DNA from: Clostridiales bacterium
GTDB lineage: Bacteria; Bacillota; Clostridia; Christensenellales; UBA1242
Reading direction: 5' to 3'
Assembly (NCBI GenBank): GCA_015055815.1
Contig: SVHM01000001.1
Location: forward strand, 105,774 to 169,773
DNA: 64,000 bases
In this document: piece by piece, positions 21,346 through 30,617 of the stretch
Position numbering within the stretch: the first letter of the stretch is position 1
Layout: every line of letters begins with the position of its first letter
Made by a program: the position numbers and the translations under genes
Notes under the pieces: model-generated
Told to the model about the DNA's origin: nothing
Database searches by the model: none
The model's input: only the letters and a program-made list of their open reading frames with translations

Positions 21346-22131
21346 TTATTCTTCAGTTTTAACTTCTTCAGTTACAACTTCTTCTTGAGTTTCAACAGCT
21401 GTTTCTGTGTTTTCTACTTCTTGTGTAGCTTCTTCAGTCGCAGGAGCAACACCTTCTTTAGCTTCAATAACAGCATTTGCCATAGCACCAGCAATAAGAG
21501 AAACTGCTCTAATAGCATCATCATTACCAGGAATTACATAATCAATTGGTTCTGGATCACAGTTTGTATCAAGCAAAGCTACAACTGGGATATTAAGAGT
21601 TTTTGCTTCTTTAACAGCGATATGCTCTTTCTTAGTATCAACTACAAATAGAACATCTGGAAGTTTAGTCATTTCCTTAATACCACCAAGGTTCTTTTCT
21701 AGTTTGTCTCTTTCAGCTTTTAATTTAATAACTTCTTTCTTAGGAAGAAGATTAAATTCACCAACTTTCTCCATGTTATTTAATTTGTTTAGTCTCTCAA
21801 TTCTACTTCTGATAGTTTTGAAGTTAGTAAGAGTACCACCTAGCCAACGAGAATTAATATAGTACATACCACATCTCTTAGCTTCGTCTTCGATAGCCTT
21901 TTGAGCTTGTTTTTTAGTTCCTACGAATAGGATTGTTTTACCTTGACTAGCCATTTCCTTAATGTAGTCATAAGCCTTGTCGATAAGAACGACAGTATCT
22001 TCTAGGTTGATAATATGAATATCATTCCTAGCATTAAAGATATATTTGCCCATTTTAGGGTTCCATTTTCTAGTTTGATGACCGAAATGAACACCTGCTT
22101 CAAGCAATTGTTTCATTGAAATTACTGACAT
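21346..22131 (-). CDS. rpsB: 30S ribosomal protein S2 (start moved to [19 protein letters not shown])
   Basis: S2 signatures; the longer listed ORF begins 18 codons upstream without support. Confidence 0.96.
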   Translation of the reverse strand: MSVISMKQLLEAGVHFGHQTRKWNPKMGKYIFNARNDIHIINLEDTVVLIDKAYDYIKEMASQGKTILFVGTKKQAQKAIEDEAKRCGMYYINSRWLGGTLTNFKTIRSRIERLNKLNNMEKVGEFNLLPKKEVIKLKAERDKLEKNLGGIKEMTKLPDVLFVVDTKKEHIAVKEAKTLNIPVVALLDTNCDPEPIDYVIPGNDDAIRAVSLIAGAMANAVIEAKEGVAPATEEATQEVENTETAVETQEEVVTEEVKTEE

Positions 22132-22427
22132 ATTTTCCTCCTTGTTTTTTCCTCCCAAGTATTTTAAAACTCCAATAACTAGCAATTAGCCAACAGTTAT
22201 CAAATCAGTAAATTTAAGGAAAATTTACCGTTTTATGCAATTTTAACCATTAAAATTTTTAGTATAAATCACATAAAATATACTCAGTGCGTAATTTTTC
22301 AACAAATAAATAATATCACAAGATAAAAAATAAATCAATAATTTTTTTAATATTTTTCCCTTAAAACAATAATTTTTTACAAAAAAACACCCAATTTCTA
22401 AGTAAATAGAAAAAAGGTGTTAATTTA

Positions 22428-22778
22428 TTATTCTTCAGTTGTTTCAGTAGTAGTTTCAACTGCGTCTACATCAATGCCTTCTTCTTTAAGCATTTTGTAG
22501 TAATCTTCAAATACTTTGTCAACAATCTCATCATCTTCAACAATAACCAAACATTCTTCGTCATCAATTTCTTCAATAACAAATACCAATGCTTCGTTGT
22601 CTCCGATACCTTCCATTTCATTAGCAGGTTTCAAGATTGCATAAGTCTTCTCATTAATAGGAACAAGTGCAATTTGTTCAAATTCAACTTCTTGATTATC
22701 TTCATTAAATAATTTGATATTATCAGTGTTGTTTTCATCTAATAACATATCAATTGGTGATAAAAATTCTTCTGCCAT
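22428..22778 (-). CDS. DUF1292 (YrzB-like) acidic protein
   Basis: Acidic DUF1292-type sequence; next to ruvX as in many Firmicutes. Confidence 0.75.
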   Translation of the reverse strand: MAEEFLSPIDMLLDENNTDNIKLFNEDNQEVEFEQIALVPINEKTYAILKPANEMEGIGDNEALVFVIEEIDDEECLVIVEDDEIVDKVFEDYYKMLKEEGIDVDAVETTTETTEE

Positions 22779-22800
22779 TTCATCTTCTCCTTAAAATACA

Positions 22801-23235
22801 TTAATTTTTCCTACTTAGAACATCTAGGTAATCTTGCAAAATGATAGTTGCTGACAATTTATCAAGAACTTCTTTTCGCTTTTTCCTAGAAACATCAGCC
22901 GAAATTAGGATTTTTTCAGCTGATACAGATGTTAGTCGTTCATCAAGGTAATCAATCTTTGCATCAGTAAATTTAGACAAATACTCTGCAAATTCATATG
23001 TTTTCGATGCCCGTTCACCTTTGGTACCATCCATATTAATAGGAAGCCCCAATACAATTACTTTAACATTGTTATCTCTAACAATTTGAGCAATATGTTC
23101 ACAATCTTTATCAAGAGAAATCCTTGTATAATTCTCATAGCCAGTCGCTAAAAATCTAGTAACATCACTAAGAGCTATACCAATTCTTACATCTCCATAA
23201 TCAAGAGCCATTATCCTATAATACGAATTTTCCAT
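22801..23235 (-). CDS. ruvX: Putative pre-16S rRNA nuclease / Holliday junction resolvase-like YqgF
   Basis: MALDYGDVRIGIALSD ... VLGLPINMDGTKG ... DYLDERLTS. Confidence 0.93.
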   Translation of the reverse strand: MENSYYRIMALDYGDVRIGIALSDVTRFLATGYENYTRISLDKDCEHIAQIVRDNNVKVIVLGLPINMDGTKGERASKTYEFAEYLSKFTDAKIDYLDERLTSVSAEKILISADVSRKKRKEVLDKLSATIILQDYLDVLSRKN

Positions 23236-23310
23236 ATTTAGATAATATCACATTAATTAGAAAAATCAAAATCAATTTAAATAATAAAATTCAAAATCGA
23301 CAAAATTATT

Positions 23311-23451
23311 TTATTCTGTTATTTTTTTTACTTGTTCTTTTACTGCTTTCTTTCCTTTTTCAACTATTTTCATAGCTTTTTCATTATTTGTAACAACAAT
23401 TGCTCCTACAATAAAACCAAGAGCCATTCCAATAAGTAAACAATCTTTCAT
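23311..23451 (-). CDS. Small membrane protein (YtxH-like), 46 aa
   Basis: MKDCLLIGMALGFIVGAIVVTNNEKAMKIVEKGKKAVKEQVKKITE; TM helix plus Lys-rich tail; not in the ORF track. Confidence 0.6.
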   Translation of the reverse strand: MKDCLLIGMALGFIVGAIVVTNNEKAMKIVEKGKKAVKEQVKKITE

Positions 23452-23542
23452 ATATTTCCCCCTTATATATTGTTTACTATATTTTGGCTTAAAATCTAAA
23501 ATTTATACAAAAAATGACAACAATATACTTGTTGTCACATGT

Positions 23543-24976
23543 TTATTTCTTTTTAAATAATCCAAAAAATGATTTTTTCTTTTTTTCTGGTTTTTCTTCC
23601 TTTTTTACGTCAACCTGCTTAGGAGTATTCACTTTATCTTCATTAATTTTTCTAAGACTTGAAAGATTTGCCATTACCGATTTCATATCACTACTTGATT
23701 GTTTTGGCTGACTTATAGTATTTGATACAGGAATAGTTCTAGTAGTAACAGTCTTTGTTGTAGTAGTTTTAATTGTTTTGGCTGGTTGACTTGTATGATT
23801 TGTATCAATTTTCTTAAGTAAGTTACTTAAATTAGTCGAATGAGTATTCTTTACTTCAATATGACTTTCTCTAGTTTTTACTAAGCTTTGTAAATTTGTT
23901 AAATGATTTGATTGTGAAGATAACGTTTTTGTGTTGTTAGTCTTATTTACCTTTTCAACAACTTTTTTTGTATTTGGAGCCGATTTCTTCTCAGGCTTAT
24001 CTTCTTTCTGTAATACTTTTTCAACCTTACTATTTATTTTCTTCTCTTCAGTATTTTTTGTTGTTTTTACTGCTTTTTTATTAGTCTTTTTATTATCAAC
24101 ATCTTTTATAGATAATTCTTCTACTTTAGGAACATCAACAGAAACAACTTTTTCTTTTGTTTTATCTTCCTTTTTACTCCCCTTAGAAATTGTTTTGTCT
24201 TCAACCCTTTTAGTTTTCAATTCAACCTTTTCTTCGGTTTTTACAATTTCAACATCTTTTTTTTCAGACTTAATCTTCTCTTCTTTTTTAGCAGATTTTT
24301 TCTCAAGCGATTTAATAAGTTTTAATGCCTTATCATTTTTTTCATTATCTTTGACTTCAATTTTTTCTTCATTAACTTTCTTTTCTTTTTTATTATCTTT
24401 CTTTAAAATTGGAGTAACTTCTTTTACTGTAATTTCTTTTCCCTTAGATGTATTTTCTGATTGTTTGGAAACTTTTTTAGAAGTCTTAGCAACTGGAATT
24501 TCTTCAGTAATTATATTTTTAGTTGTCTTTAAAACTTTTTCTTTCTTAGGCTTACTCATTTTTTTAACCTTAACAATTTCTTCAACTTCACAAGGAATAA
24601 TTGTTTTGTCTTCAACACCCTTTCTATACTTCTTAATAAGTAATGAGAATGTATTTAAAATTATATCTAAAACGTGTTCTTGACTATCATCAAGATTAAC
24701 AATTGTATTTAATTTATCTCTACCAACTTTCAAAGCACTAGCAACACTTTTCCCTTCAACCATTTCGCAAAAATATGAAACCATAGCAATAAAAGTTGAA
24801 CATCCAGTAGCTTTAAATGAAATTCTCTGAACAATATCTTCTTTATTTATTTGAGCGTAAAACTTAACAATATCACCAAATTCGTTATTTTTTGATATAA
24901 CAGAAATATTGTATTTTTTTAAACTGCCTTGGTATTTTAATTCTTTAAGTCTAGCAATAATACTTTCATTTATCAT
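23543..24976 (-). CDS. IscU/NifU-like scaffold domain with a long Lys/Glu/Ser/Thr-rich tail
   Basis: N-terminal ~120 aa NifU_N-like (ISFKATGCSTFIAMVSYFCEMVEGKSV), adjacent to a cysteine desulfurase; then ~350 aa low complexity ending KKKKSFFGLFKKK. Confidence 0.7.
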   Translation of the reverse strand: MINESIIARLKELKYQGSLKKYNISVISKNNEFGDIVKFYAQINKEDIVQRISFKATGCSTFIAMVSYFCEMVEGKSVASALKVGRDKLNTIVNLDDSQEHVLDIILNTFSLLIKKYRKGVEDKTIIPCEVEEIVKVKKMSKPKKEKVLKTTKNIITEEIPVAKTSKKVSKQSENTSKGKEITVKEVTPILKKDNKKEKKVNEEKIEVKDNEKNDKALKLIKSLEKKSAKKEEKIKSEKKDVEIVKTEEKVELKTKRVEDKTISKGSKKEDKTKEKVVSVDVPKVEELSIKDVDNKKTNKKAVKTTKNTEEKKINSKVEKVLQKEDKPEKKSAPNTKKVVEKVNKTNNTKTLSSQSNHLTNLQSLVKTRESHIEVKNTHSTNLSNLLKKIDTNHTSQPAKTIKTTTTKTVTTRTIPVSNTISQPKQSSSDMKSVMANLSSLRKINEDKVNTPKQVDVKKEEKPEKKKKSFFGLFKKK

Positions 24977-24977
24977 A

Positions 24978-26156
24978 TTAACTATCCTTCTTTTTATATT
25001 TTACTGGACTATCTTTTCTAAGTTTCTCAACTTCTTCACACAACGTTCTCACAACATAATCTACATCTTCTTTTGTAGTTGACACGTCGAATGAAAATCT
25101 AATAGTTCCCCTAACTTCTTGGTCAGTTCTACCCATAGCTTTAAGTACATGGCTTTTTTGGAATGAACCAGAAGCACAAGCAGAGCCAGTTGATACAGCA
25201 ATACCTTTCATATCAAGTAAGGTTACCAAATATTCACCTTCAATACCCAAGAATGTAACAGATACAATGTTATTAACTTTTTGATTTTGATTACCATTAA
25301 TAATTATATCAGGCACTTCATATTCAATCTTCTTTATAAAATATTGAGATATCTCGAAAAGTTTTTTATCTCTAAATGCCATATCTCTATTATTCAATTC
25401 ACAAGCTTTTCCAAAACCAACTACAGCTGGAACATTAACAGTTCCACCCCTTCTATTCATTTCTTGTTCACCACCAATCATGAATTTGTCGATTTTAACA
25501 CCCTTTCTTATGTACAAAGCCCCAGCACCTTTAGGTCCATGAATTTTATGAGCAGAAATACTAAGTAAATCAATTCCCAAATCATTTACATTAATAGGCA
25601 TAACACCTAACGCTTGAACACCATCAACATGAAAACAAGCACCATAGAATTTAACTATTTCACTAATTGCTTTAATATTTTGGATTGTTCCAACTTCGTT
25701 ATTAACAGCCATAATTGATACTATTGTAGTTTCAGGCTTTATTTCATGTAACAAATCACTAATAGACACAAGTCCAGAATTATCAACTGGCAAATATGTA
25801 ACTGTAAAACCTTCTTTCTCAAGTTGTTTACAAGTATCAAGAACACTATGATGTTCAATTGAACTAGTTATTATATGCTTACCTTTTGAGATGTTAGCAT
25901 AAGCAACACCCCTTAACGCCCAGTTATTTGCTTCTGTTCCACCACATGTAAAAAATACTTCATTAGAAGAAGCACCAATTGATTTTGCAATAATATCTCT
26001 TGCATTATCAACGCCATTTACAGCATCTCTACCAAAAGTATGTTGGCTATGACTATTACCATAAATAGATGTAAAATAAGGCATCATAGCTTGTAATACT
26101 TCACCATTTAAAACTGTAGTTGCGGCATTATCTAAATAAACTTTTCTCATATTCAC
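24978..26156 (-). CDS. Cysteine desulfurase (NifS/IscS family)
   Basis: YLDNAATTVLN, SAHKIHGPKGAGALYIRKG, STGSACASGSFQKSHVLKAMG. Confidence 0.94.
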   Translation of the reverse strand: MNMRKVYLDNAATTVLNGEVLQAMMPYFTSIYGNSHSQHTFGRDAVNGVDNARDIIAKSIGASSNEVFFTCGGTEANNWALRGVAYANISKGKHIITSSIEHHSVLDTCKQLEKEGFTVTYLPVDNSGLVSISDLLHEIKPETTIVSIMAVNNEVGTIQNIKAISEIVKFYGACFHVDGVQALGVMPINVNDLGIDLLSISAHKIHGPKGAGALYIRKGVKIDKFMIGGEQEMNRRGGTVNVPAVVGFGKACELNNRDMAFRDKKLFEISQYFIKKIEYEVPDIIINGNQNQKVNNIVSVTFLGIEGEYLVTLLDMKGIAVSTGSACASGSFQKSHVLKAMGRTDQEVRGTIRFSFDVSTTKEDVDYVVRTLCEEVEKLRKDSPVKYKKKDS

Positions 26157-26238
26157 ATTCCCATAATTTTATCAATATTTCTTATAATATAATAAAACAA
26201 AAAAGGCTCTATGTCAATAGTAGCCTTAAATTTTTTAA

Positions 26239-26541
26239 TTACTTTATTTTTTCAAGTATTGTATCTTCTGAAACTAAACCTACAATAGTATCAATTTCTT
26301 TACCGTCTTTGTAAATTTTAAGAGTTGGCACAGATACAATGTTAAACTTTCTGCACAAATCTTCATTTTCGTCTATATCTACTTTAGCAAGCTTAATATT
26401 TTTCTCATTTTCGATTTTTTCAAGTATCGGCATTAAAAACTTACAAGGCATGCACCAAGTACCATAAAAATCAACTATTACAACACCTTTACTATTTTCT
26501 ACCTCTGTAGAAAAATTTGCATTAGTTATGTTAACTATCAT
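26239..26541 (-). CDS. trxA: Thioredoxin
   Basis: VDFYGTWCMPCKFLMPILEKI (WCMPC active site). Confidence 0.88.
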   Translation of the reverse strand: MIVNITNANFSTEVENSKGVVIVDFYGTWCMPCKFLMPILEKIENEKNIKLAKVDIDENEDLCRKFNIVSVPTLKIYKDGKEIDTIVGLVSEDTILEKIK

Positions 26542-27212
26542 ACATTTTCTCCAATAATTTTATTTATAACATAGGCTGATAAAACACAACCACATACCGC
26601 TGGATAATAAGATATACTACCAATATGTTCGCCACAATTAATAGGCATACTATTTGAACAAACAACAGTATGATGTTCAATACCAATTTTTCTAAGCTCA
26701 TGCCTTAAAACCTTAGCCAGTTTATCATTTGAAGTTTGATATATATCTTTCACTTCAAAGTGTGGTATATCAAATCTATTACCAGCCCCCATTGCACTAA
26801 TAATTGGGATATTATTTTTATAAGCGAATTCAATAAGTGCAATTTTACTAGAAACCATATCTATAGCATCTACAATATAATCATACTCAGTTAAATTAAA
26901 TTTATGAATATTATCTCTAGATAATTTTTCGTTAATAGCAAGAATTTTACAATTTTCGTTAATATCTAAAAGTCTATCCTTTAACACATCAGTTTTAAAT
27001 TTACCTATAGTAGAATTAATGGCAATGATTTGTCTATTTTTATTTGTAATATCAACCTTATCAAAATCAACAATTGTTATATTTTCTATTCCACTTCTAA
27101 CAAGCATTTCAGCGACATATCCACCAACACCACCAAGCCCGAAAATAATTATTTTTGATTTTTTCAAATTGTCAATTTTGCTTCCAATAAGTAACTCTGT
27201 TCTACTTAACAT
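26538..27212 (-). CDS. tcdA: tRNA threonylcarbamoyladenosine dehydratase (ThiF/E1-like)
   Basis: FGLGGVGGYVAEMLVRSGI ... DYIVDAIDMVSSK. Confidence 0.85.
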   Translation of the reverse strand: MLSRTELLIGSKIDNLKKSKIIIFGLGGVGGYVAEMLVRSGIENITIVDFDKVDITNKNRQIIAINSTIGKFKTDVLKDRLLDINENCKILAINEKLSRDNIHKFNLTEYDYIVDAIDMVSSKIALIEFAYKNNIPIISAMGAGNRFDIPHFEVKDIYQTSNDKLAKVLRHELRKIGIEHHTVVCSNSMPINCGEHIGSISYYPAVCGCVLSAYVINKIIGENV

Positions 27213-28455
27213 ATTCCCTCAAATAATCATCAGCGTCATTTGACCAAACTTTAATCTGCTCTCCAGTTTCCATATTTTTAATTGAAACTTTGTTTTCATT
27301 AATTTCATCATCACCAATAGTGATAACAAATTTAGCGCCAATTTTATCTGCATACTTAAATTGAGACTTTAAACTTCTAGCCATCAAATCACTTTCAACT
27401 GCAAACCCCTTATCTCTTAGTGACTTAACAAATTTAATAACATAATTTTCGTCTTCGGTGTTACTAGCAACATAAACATCAAGTTTTCTTGGATTTTCAA
27501 TCTCAATACCCTTACTTTCAAGATATAAAAGTATTCTCTCAATACCAATACCAAAACCAACAACAGGTGTAGATTTGCCACCAAGTTCAGCAACTAAGTT
27601 ATCATATCTACCACCACCGCCAAGAGCGTTTTGACCAAGAGTTTTATCTTCATCAACAAATTCGAATGCAAGGTCAGTATAATAATCAAGTCCCCTAACA
27701 AGTTTTGGGTCTACCACATAATTAATACCAAAAGAATTAAGCATTTTCTTAAATTCATTAAACTTATCTTGACACTTAGGACAAAGATTATCTGTAATCT
27801 TTGGACTGCTAGTTAATATTTCCTTACAAACAGGACTTTTGCAATCTAAAATTCTAAGCGGATTTGTTTCATATCTCTTGTGACAATCTGGACACATATC
27901 GTCAAGTTTAGGAGAAACAAAATTTTTCAATGTATCTTTAAAATTAGATTTACACTCTGGACAGCCAAGGAAATTTACGTGAATTACAGGATTAATACCA
28001 AAAGCCTTATAAAAATCATATGCAATAAGTACCGCTTCAACATCACTAGCAAGTGAATTTGCACCAAAAATCTCACATCCAAATTGATGGTGTTCTCTAA
28101 GCCTTCCAGCTTGTGGTTTTTCATATCTATAACATGGAGAAATGTAAAAAAGTTTTGCAGGAAGAAGTTCACCAAGTCCGTTTTCAATAAAAGACCTAAC
28201 AACACCAGCAGTTCCTTCCGGCTTCAAAGTTAGACTTCTACCACCTTTATCATTAAAAGTGTACATTTCTTTATTAACAATATCACTACTCTCACCATCA
28301 CTTCTAACAAAAAGTTCAGTACTTTCAAATACAGGTGTTGAAATTTCATGTAGGTTATATTTCCTAGCAAGACTTTGTACAACTTCTCTTACTTTTTGCC
28401 ATTTATAACTATCGTTTGGTAGCATATCCTTAGTACCCTTAGGTATATTTATCAT
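27202..28455 (-). CDS. hisS: Histidyl-tRNA synthetase
   Basis: IPKGTKDMLPNDSYKWQKVRE ... VRGLDYYTDLAFEFV. Confidence 0.96.
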   Translation of the reverse strand: MINIPKGTKDMLPNDSYKWQKVREVVQSLARKYNLHEISTPVFESTELFVRSDGESSDIVNKEMYTFNDKGGRSLTLKPEGTAGVVRSFIENGLGELLPAKLFYISPCYRYEKPQAGRLREHHQFGCEIFGANSLASDVEAVLIAYDFYKAFGINPVIHVNFLGCPECKSNFKDTLKNFVSPKLDDMCPDCHKRYETNPLRILDCKSPVCKEILTSSPKITDNLCPKCQDKFNEFKKMLNSFGINYVVDPKLVRGLDYYTDLAFEFVDEDKTLGQNALGGGGRYDNLVAELGGKSTPVVGFGIGIERILLYLESKGIEIENPRKLDVYVASNTEDENYVIKFVKSLRDKGFAVESDLMARSLKSQFKYADKIGAKFVITIGDDEINENKVSIKNMETGEQIKVWSNDADDYLREYVK

Positions 28456-28465
28456 AATTATCTCC

Positions 28466-30490
28466 TTACTTTTTATTAATTAAAGTTAATTTATGCAAAG
28501 CTCTTGTACAAGCTATGTATAATAAATTTTTATCTATATCATTACTAGCATCAATATCATAAACAATTACACCATCAAATTCCAATCCTTTACTATTATA
28601 AGCTGTAATTACACAAAGTTCGTTATGATAAAGGTCAGTATTATCGTCTATCAATTCTAAATTATCTAATTTATTAGATATTTTGTCAAATAAATTTTTA
28701 GCATCCTTGCTTGTTTTAACAATGACAGCAATAGATTTATATCCCTTACTCTTAAATAATTCAATATTTTTAAGAAGTGTGGATATTGTATCGCTACAAT
28801 TTATAACATCCACCATTTCACCTTGTCTACTCACAATGTCAGTGTTTTTGCCAACGATTGAATTATAAAATTTAGTAATCTCTTCAGTTGACCTATATGA
28901 TTTATTTAAAGTTATAATTTCTTTATCCCCACTTAAAACACTAGTAAACTTATTTATTTCTTTTTGAATATCGTTAGTAAGTATTGTTTGGTTAAAATCT
29001 CCAAGGATAGTTTTTGGACAATCAAACAAATAATTAATTATATACATTTGAAGTGGTGTATAATCTTGCATTTCATCAATGACTAAGTGATTAATATTAT
29101 CAAACTTTTCAAGTCCAAATATAAACATTTTAAAAAATAAAATACCATAAACATCTTCGTTTTTGACTTTATTATCAACTAGTTCAAGCTTCAATTTTTT
29201 ACTTTTTAAAAATGACATATATGCCTTAACGGGATTTTTATTAGAAATAGAAGAATATAATTTCTTAAAAATAATTTCTTTTAGCCTTACTAGTTTATCG
29301 GGAGATTTTACTTTAAAGAAATATAAATCAACTACATTTTCAGTTATCCATCTAAGCCTTGTAAAAATATCTTTATCAGAATATTTGGTTGTAAACAATT
29401 CTTTAATTTTACTTCCCGAAATTTCAGCATTGCTGACAACGAAATCTTCAACATAAAAATTTTCAATATAGTTTTTATTAGCATATTCTAATAAATCATT
29501 TAAAAATTTAACACTAGATTTATAATTATACTCATCAAAATCACTTGATGAAATTAATCTTTCAATCTGTTCAAACTTTCTCTCAACTATGCAATTTTTA
29601 ATAAGCATTTTTCTTGCAAACAAATCAAGTTGAAGTTTATTTACATCTTCTTCAGCAAGGTCGGGAAGAACTGAAGATATATATGATGAAAATGCACTAT
29701 TAGGAGATATAAAAGTTATATTCTCCGATTTAATTTTGCCCTTTAGTTTATATAAAAGATAAGCAATTCTATGAAGAGCAATTGCAGTTTTACCAGAACC
29801 TGCCACACCTTGAACTATTAAAGTTTTACTTTCATTGCCCCTAATAACTTCATTTTGTTCCCTTTGAATAGTTTGAACAATAGACTTCATTTGATTTGTA
29901 GCATTACCAGCTAGAGCATTTTGAAGAATTTCATCTTCAATATTTATCGTTGTATCTATGTAATAATTAAACTCACCGTTTGTAATACCAAATTGACGTT
30001 TATTAAGAAGAGTACATTTTAATATTGATGAATTAGTTTTTATTTGACAATCGCCTTTTTCATAATCATAAAAAATACTTGCAATTGGCGAACGCCAGTC
30101 AATCACTTTATAATCATTTTCAGATTTTTCTAATGAGCCAATACCAATATAATATTTTTCTGGATTTTTAAATTCCTTATCTTTAATATCAATTCTAGCA
30201 AAATAAGGTTTTAATAGCATTTTATTGAAAGTCTTTTTATCTTTTTCTAATTGTTCACCAATTACTTGTATATTCTCAAGATCACTTTGAAGATTATAAA
30301 GTTCAACAGTGGTACTATCATTAAGCCTATTAGCATACTCTTTCAAAAATTCAAAATACTCATCATTTGACGTAGAAAAATTCTTATTCAAACGACTTTT
30401 TTGCATACAAATAAATGAAAGTTTTTCATTAAGTAAACTAATAGTATCAGATAAATACTTTTTTTCTTCTAAAATTATAGATTTTTCCAT
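28466..30490 (-). CDS. UvrD/HelD-like superfamily 1 helicase
   Basis: VQGVAGSGKTAIALHRIAYLLYK ... VIDEMQDYTPLQ ... NKSYRSTEEITKFYN. Confidence 0.87.
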   Translation of the reverse strand: MEKSIILEEKKYLSDTISLLNEKLSFICMQKSRLNKNFSTSNDEYFEFLKEYANRLNDSTTVELYNLQSDLENIQVIGEQLEKDKKTFNKMLLKPYFARIDIKDKEFKNPEKYYIGIGSLEKSENDYKVIDWRSPIASIFYDYEKGDCQIKTNSSILKCTLLNKRQFGITNGEFNYYIDTTINIEDEILQNALAGNATNQMKSIVQTIQREQNEVIRGNESKTLIVQGVAGSGKTAIALHRIAYLLYKLKGKIKSENITFISPNSAFSSYISSVLPDLAEEDVNKLQLDLFARKMLIKNCIVERKFEQIERLISSSDFDEYNYKSSVKFLNDLLEYANKNYIENFYVEDFVVSNAEISGSKIKELFTTKYSDKDIFTRLRWITENVVDLYFFKVKSPDKLVRLKEIIFKKLYSSISNKNPVKAYMSFLKSKKLKLELVDNKVKNEDVYGILFFKMFIFGLEKFDNINHLVIDEMQDYTPLQMYIINYLFDCPKTILGDFNQTILTNDIQKEINKFTSVLSGDKEIITLNKSYRSTEEITKFYNSIVGKNTDIVSRQGEMVDVINCSDTISTLLKNIELFKSKGYKSIAVIVKTSKDAKNLFDKISNKLDNLELIDDNTDLYHNELCVITAYNSKGLEFDGVIVYDIDASNDIDKNLLYIACTRALHKLTLINKK

Positions 30491-30617
30491 AAAATACTCT
30501 CCAAATATATTTTAACATAAAACACCCTGTTTTTCAACTAAAAAATAAAAAATATACTCCACATTAATACAATTACTTACGAATTAATAAGTAAAAGATA
30601 ATGTAAAGTATATTTTT

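Noticed and set aside
23931-24683. 250-aa plus-strand ORF (FSF/SSF-rich)
   Set aside because: Complement of the Lys/Glu-rich tail codons of the NifU-like gene; low-complexity shadow ORF.
27700-27980. Cys-rich insertion in HisRS as a novel fusion
   Set aside because: I believe a CPxC-type zinc-binding insertion occurs in HisRS of many clostridia; the rest of the enzyme is intact.
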